From NCBI GenBank assembly GCA_965219005.1, contig CBDCMS010000004.1:992001-1056000 (forward strand): 64,000 bases of DNA. The letters run 5' to 3'. The notes beneath the pieces were generated by a model. That model was given only the letters and a program-made list of their open reading frames with translations. It ran no database searches and was not told the DNA's origin. The stretch comes from CAUZIZ01 sp965219005 (GTDB lineage Bacteria; Acidobacteriota; UBA6911; RPQK01; JAJDTT01). The position numbers were made by a program, and so were the translations under genes. Of the stretch, positions 62,782 to 64,000 are shown in pieces; the stretch's first letter is position 1, and each line of letters opens with the position of its first letter.

Positions 62782-64000
62782 TTAACGGGTTGAGGACTTC
62801 AGGGCCTGGACCAGCCCGTCGATATCTGTTTGGGTCATGACTTCGGTGACGCAGTAGAGTGCGCTCTGGCCCAGTTCCGGGAATTCAGCTGATATGTCTT
62901 TGCCGCCGAAGATTTTGTGCTGGAGCAGTCTCTTGTTGACGTCTGCGACGCTCATCCCCGTGTCATCGAAATTGACGACAAATTCCTTGAAGAAGGGATT
63001 GCCAAATGCCAGCTTGACGCCTGGGATCCCTGAAATACCCAACGCCGCGTATTGGCTCTTTTGCATGATGGTCTGGCTGACCTCCTCCATACCTTTGGGC
63101 CCCATGAGGCTCAAGTACACACCGGCGGTGATGGCCAGCAGTCCGGTGGTCGTGCCGGTGTACTCTTTCCCCTTCTCCCGGGAGCCGTAGGAAGTCCGAT
63201 CGTAGAGAACCTCTCCGAATCCCCACTCACCCTTTTTCACGGTCTCGGTAAGACCAAACATAAGGTCCTTGAACTCGGCGATGTACTTCATGTCATCGTG
63301 GGTCGCAACAAAGCCTCCCTGACCCCCTCCACACTGCATGTGCATGCCCAGGGGCTGAAAATCACCACAGGCGAAACTGGCGCCGTAGTGGGCCGGAGGA
63401 GCGATCGCCCCCAGAGAGATGGGATCCGTCTGGACGATGAGATCGGCTCCGACATCCTTGGTGATGGTTCCGATCTCGCTGGCTTGGGTCTCGATTAAGC
63501 CTAGATAGGACGGGTTCTCGATCAGGACAGCTGCAGTGCCGTCGGAGATCTTCGATTGCAGATCGTCGAGGTCTAGCAGGCCCGTTTCCGGATCGAAATC
63601 GATCATCTCGATGGCAACCTGGGGGGCACCGATGCCCCCGAGGTAATTGGTTACCACCGCCAGCGTATCGGGGCTCATTGACCGAGGCAGCAGGACCTGG
63701 GCCCGATCCCTTACTCGAGACGCCATGCGCAAGGCCGTTCCAACGGCAGCGGGGCCGTCATAGAGCGGGCAGCTCAAGATATCCATGTCCAGGAGCTCAC
63801 CCATCAGGCTGGCGTATTCGAACAGGGCCTGCCACTTGCCGTGATCGGCGTAGGACTCTCCCACGTAGGCGGTCAGGAACTCGCCACGGCCGTTGATCTC
63901 GTCACACACAGCCGGCACGAAGTGTTGGGCGCACCCCGCACCCAGGAAGCTCCGGTAATCTTTGCAATTCTGATTCTTGCCAAGCAGCTCCTCAACATGT
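62782..64000 (-). CDS. gcvPA: Glycine dehydrogenase (decarboxylating) subunit 1, 5' end outside window
   Basis: About 406 residues visible; the frame is open to the window edge, with DYRSFLGAGCAQHFVPAVCDEI near the start. About 40 N-terminal residues are probably missing. Conserved segments: EFLTAYVGESYADHG, GPAAVGTALRMA, GGQGGFVATH and REKGKEYTGTTTGL. Paired with GcvPB downstream (50-base gap), both subunits should be made in equal amount. Other glycine-cleavage genes (T, H) are likely upstream of this one, outside the window. Confidence 0.95.
   Translation of the reverse strand, partial: HVEELLGKNQNCKDYRSFLGAGCAQHFVPAVCDEINGRGEFLTAYVGESYADHGKWQALFEYASLMGELLDMDILSCPLYDGPAAVGTALRMASRVRDRAQVLLPRSMSPDTLAVVTNYLGGIGAPQVAIEMIDFDPETGLLDLDDLQSKISDGTAAVLIENPSYLGLIETQASEIGTITKDVGADLIVQTDPISLGAIAPPAHYGASFACGDFQPLGMHMQCGGGQGGFVATHDDMKYIAEFKDLMFGLTETVKKGEWGFGEVLYDRTSYGSREKGKEYTGTTTGLLAITAGVYLSLMGPKGMEEVSQTIMQKSQYAALGISGIPGVKLAFGNPFFKEFVVNFDDTGMSVADVNKRLLQHKIFGGKDISAEFPELGQSALYCVTEVMTQTDIDGLVQALKSSTR

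Overview
The window looks like a chromosomal segment of an uncultured, GC-rich, Gram-negative-type bacterium, most likely an acidobacterium or close relative. The inference rests on gene types: Ser/Thr kinases fused to TolB-like propellers, three paralogous secreted beta-propeller proteins, PQQ-type propeller and PIG-L secreted proteins, Gfo/Idh/MocA oxidoreductases (one with a Tat signal), and two surface proteins ending in an IPTL-type sorting segment. No rRNA or tRNA gene was seen, so the assignment is only inferred.

Layout. 1-4.5 kb: two tandem kinase/propeller genes, the first cut by the window edge. 4.7-6.4 kb: a group II intron fragment, a palindromic intergenic repeat and an intact IS30-type element. 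6.7-10.5 kb: two paralogous secreted propeller proteins and a hydrolase remnant. 11-17 kb: a DsbB/DsbA pair, a pseudopilin-like lipoprotein and a DUF11-repeat surface protein. 17.2-28.4 kb is an accessory zone: a group II intron whose catalytic domain V is split by a recombinase-in-trio (RIT) element, a second intron copy that kept domain V but lost most of its reverse transcriptase, small genes, and several broken genes (IS1182-type transposase, TPR protein, serine recombinase). 28.4-64 kb is mostly ordinary: a third propeller paralogue, a DEAD-box helicase, a PQQ-type protein, a 2-hydroxyacid dehydrogenase, a bactofilin-like membrane protein, threonine dehydratase, a BlaI-type regulator, lysA, a polysaccharide cluster (epimerase, O-antigen ligase, glycosyltransferase), a HupE/thioredoxin pair, a PIG-L/MFS pair, surface proteins, 3-hydroxyacyl-CoA dehydrogenase with CapA, a sulfite-oxidase-like enzyme, an ATP-NAD kinase-like protein, and gcvPB/gcvPA (the latter running off the end).

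Most notable observations. (1) A DsrE-family gene at 23802-24164 has an in-frame TGA exactly where the family carries a cysteine; the frame then continues with family-typical sequence to full length, so it is a candidate selenoprotein (U-x-x-C). (2) The two long introns are complementary: one has an intact maturase but a domain V broken by the RIT element, the other has intact domains V/VI but a deleted maturase. (3) An uninterrupted copy of the target repeat at 10.98-11.03 kb fixes the intron ends to the base. (4) The RIT right end carries an extra perfect palindrome and an inverted copy of the 6-bp flank, resembling a frozen end-to-end junction.
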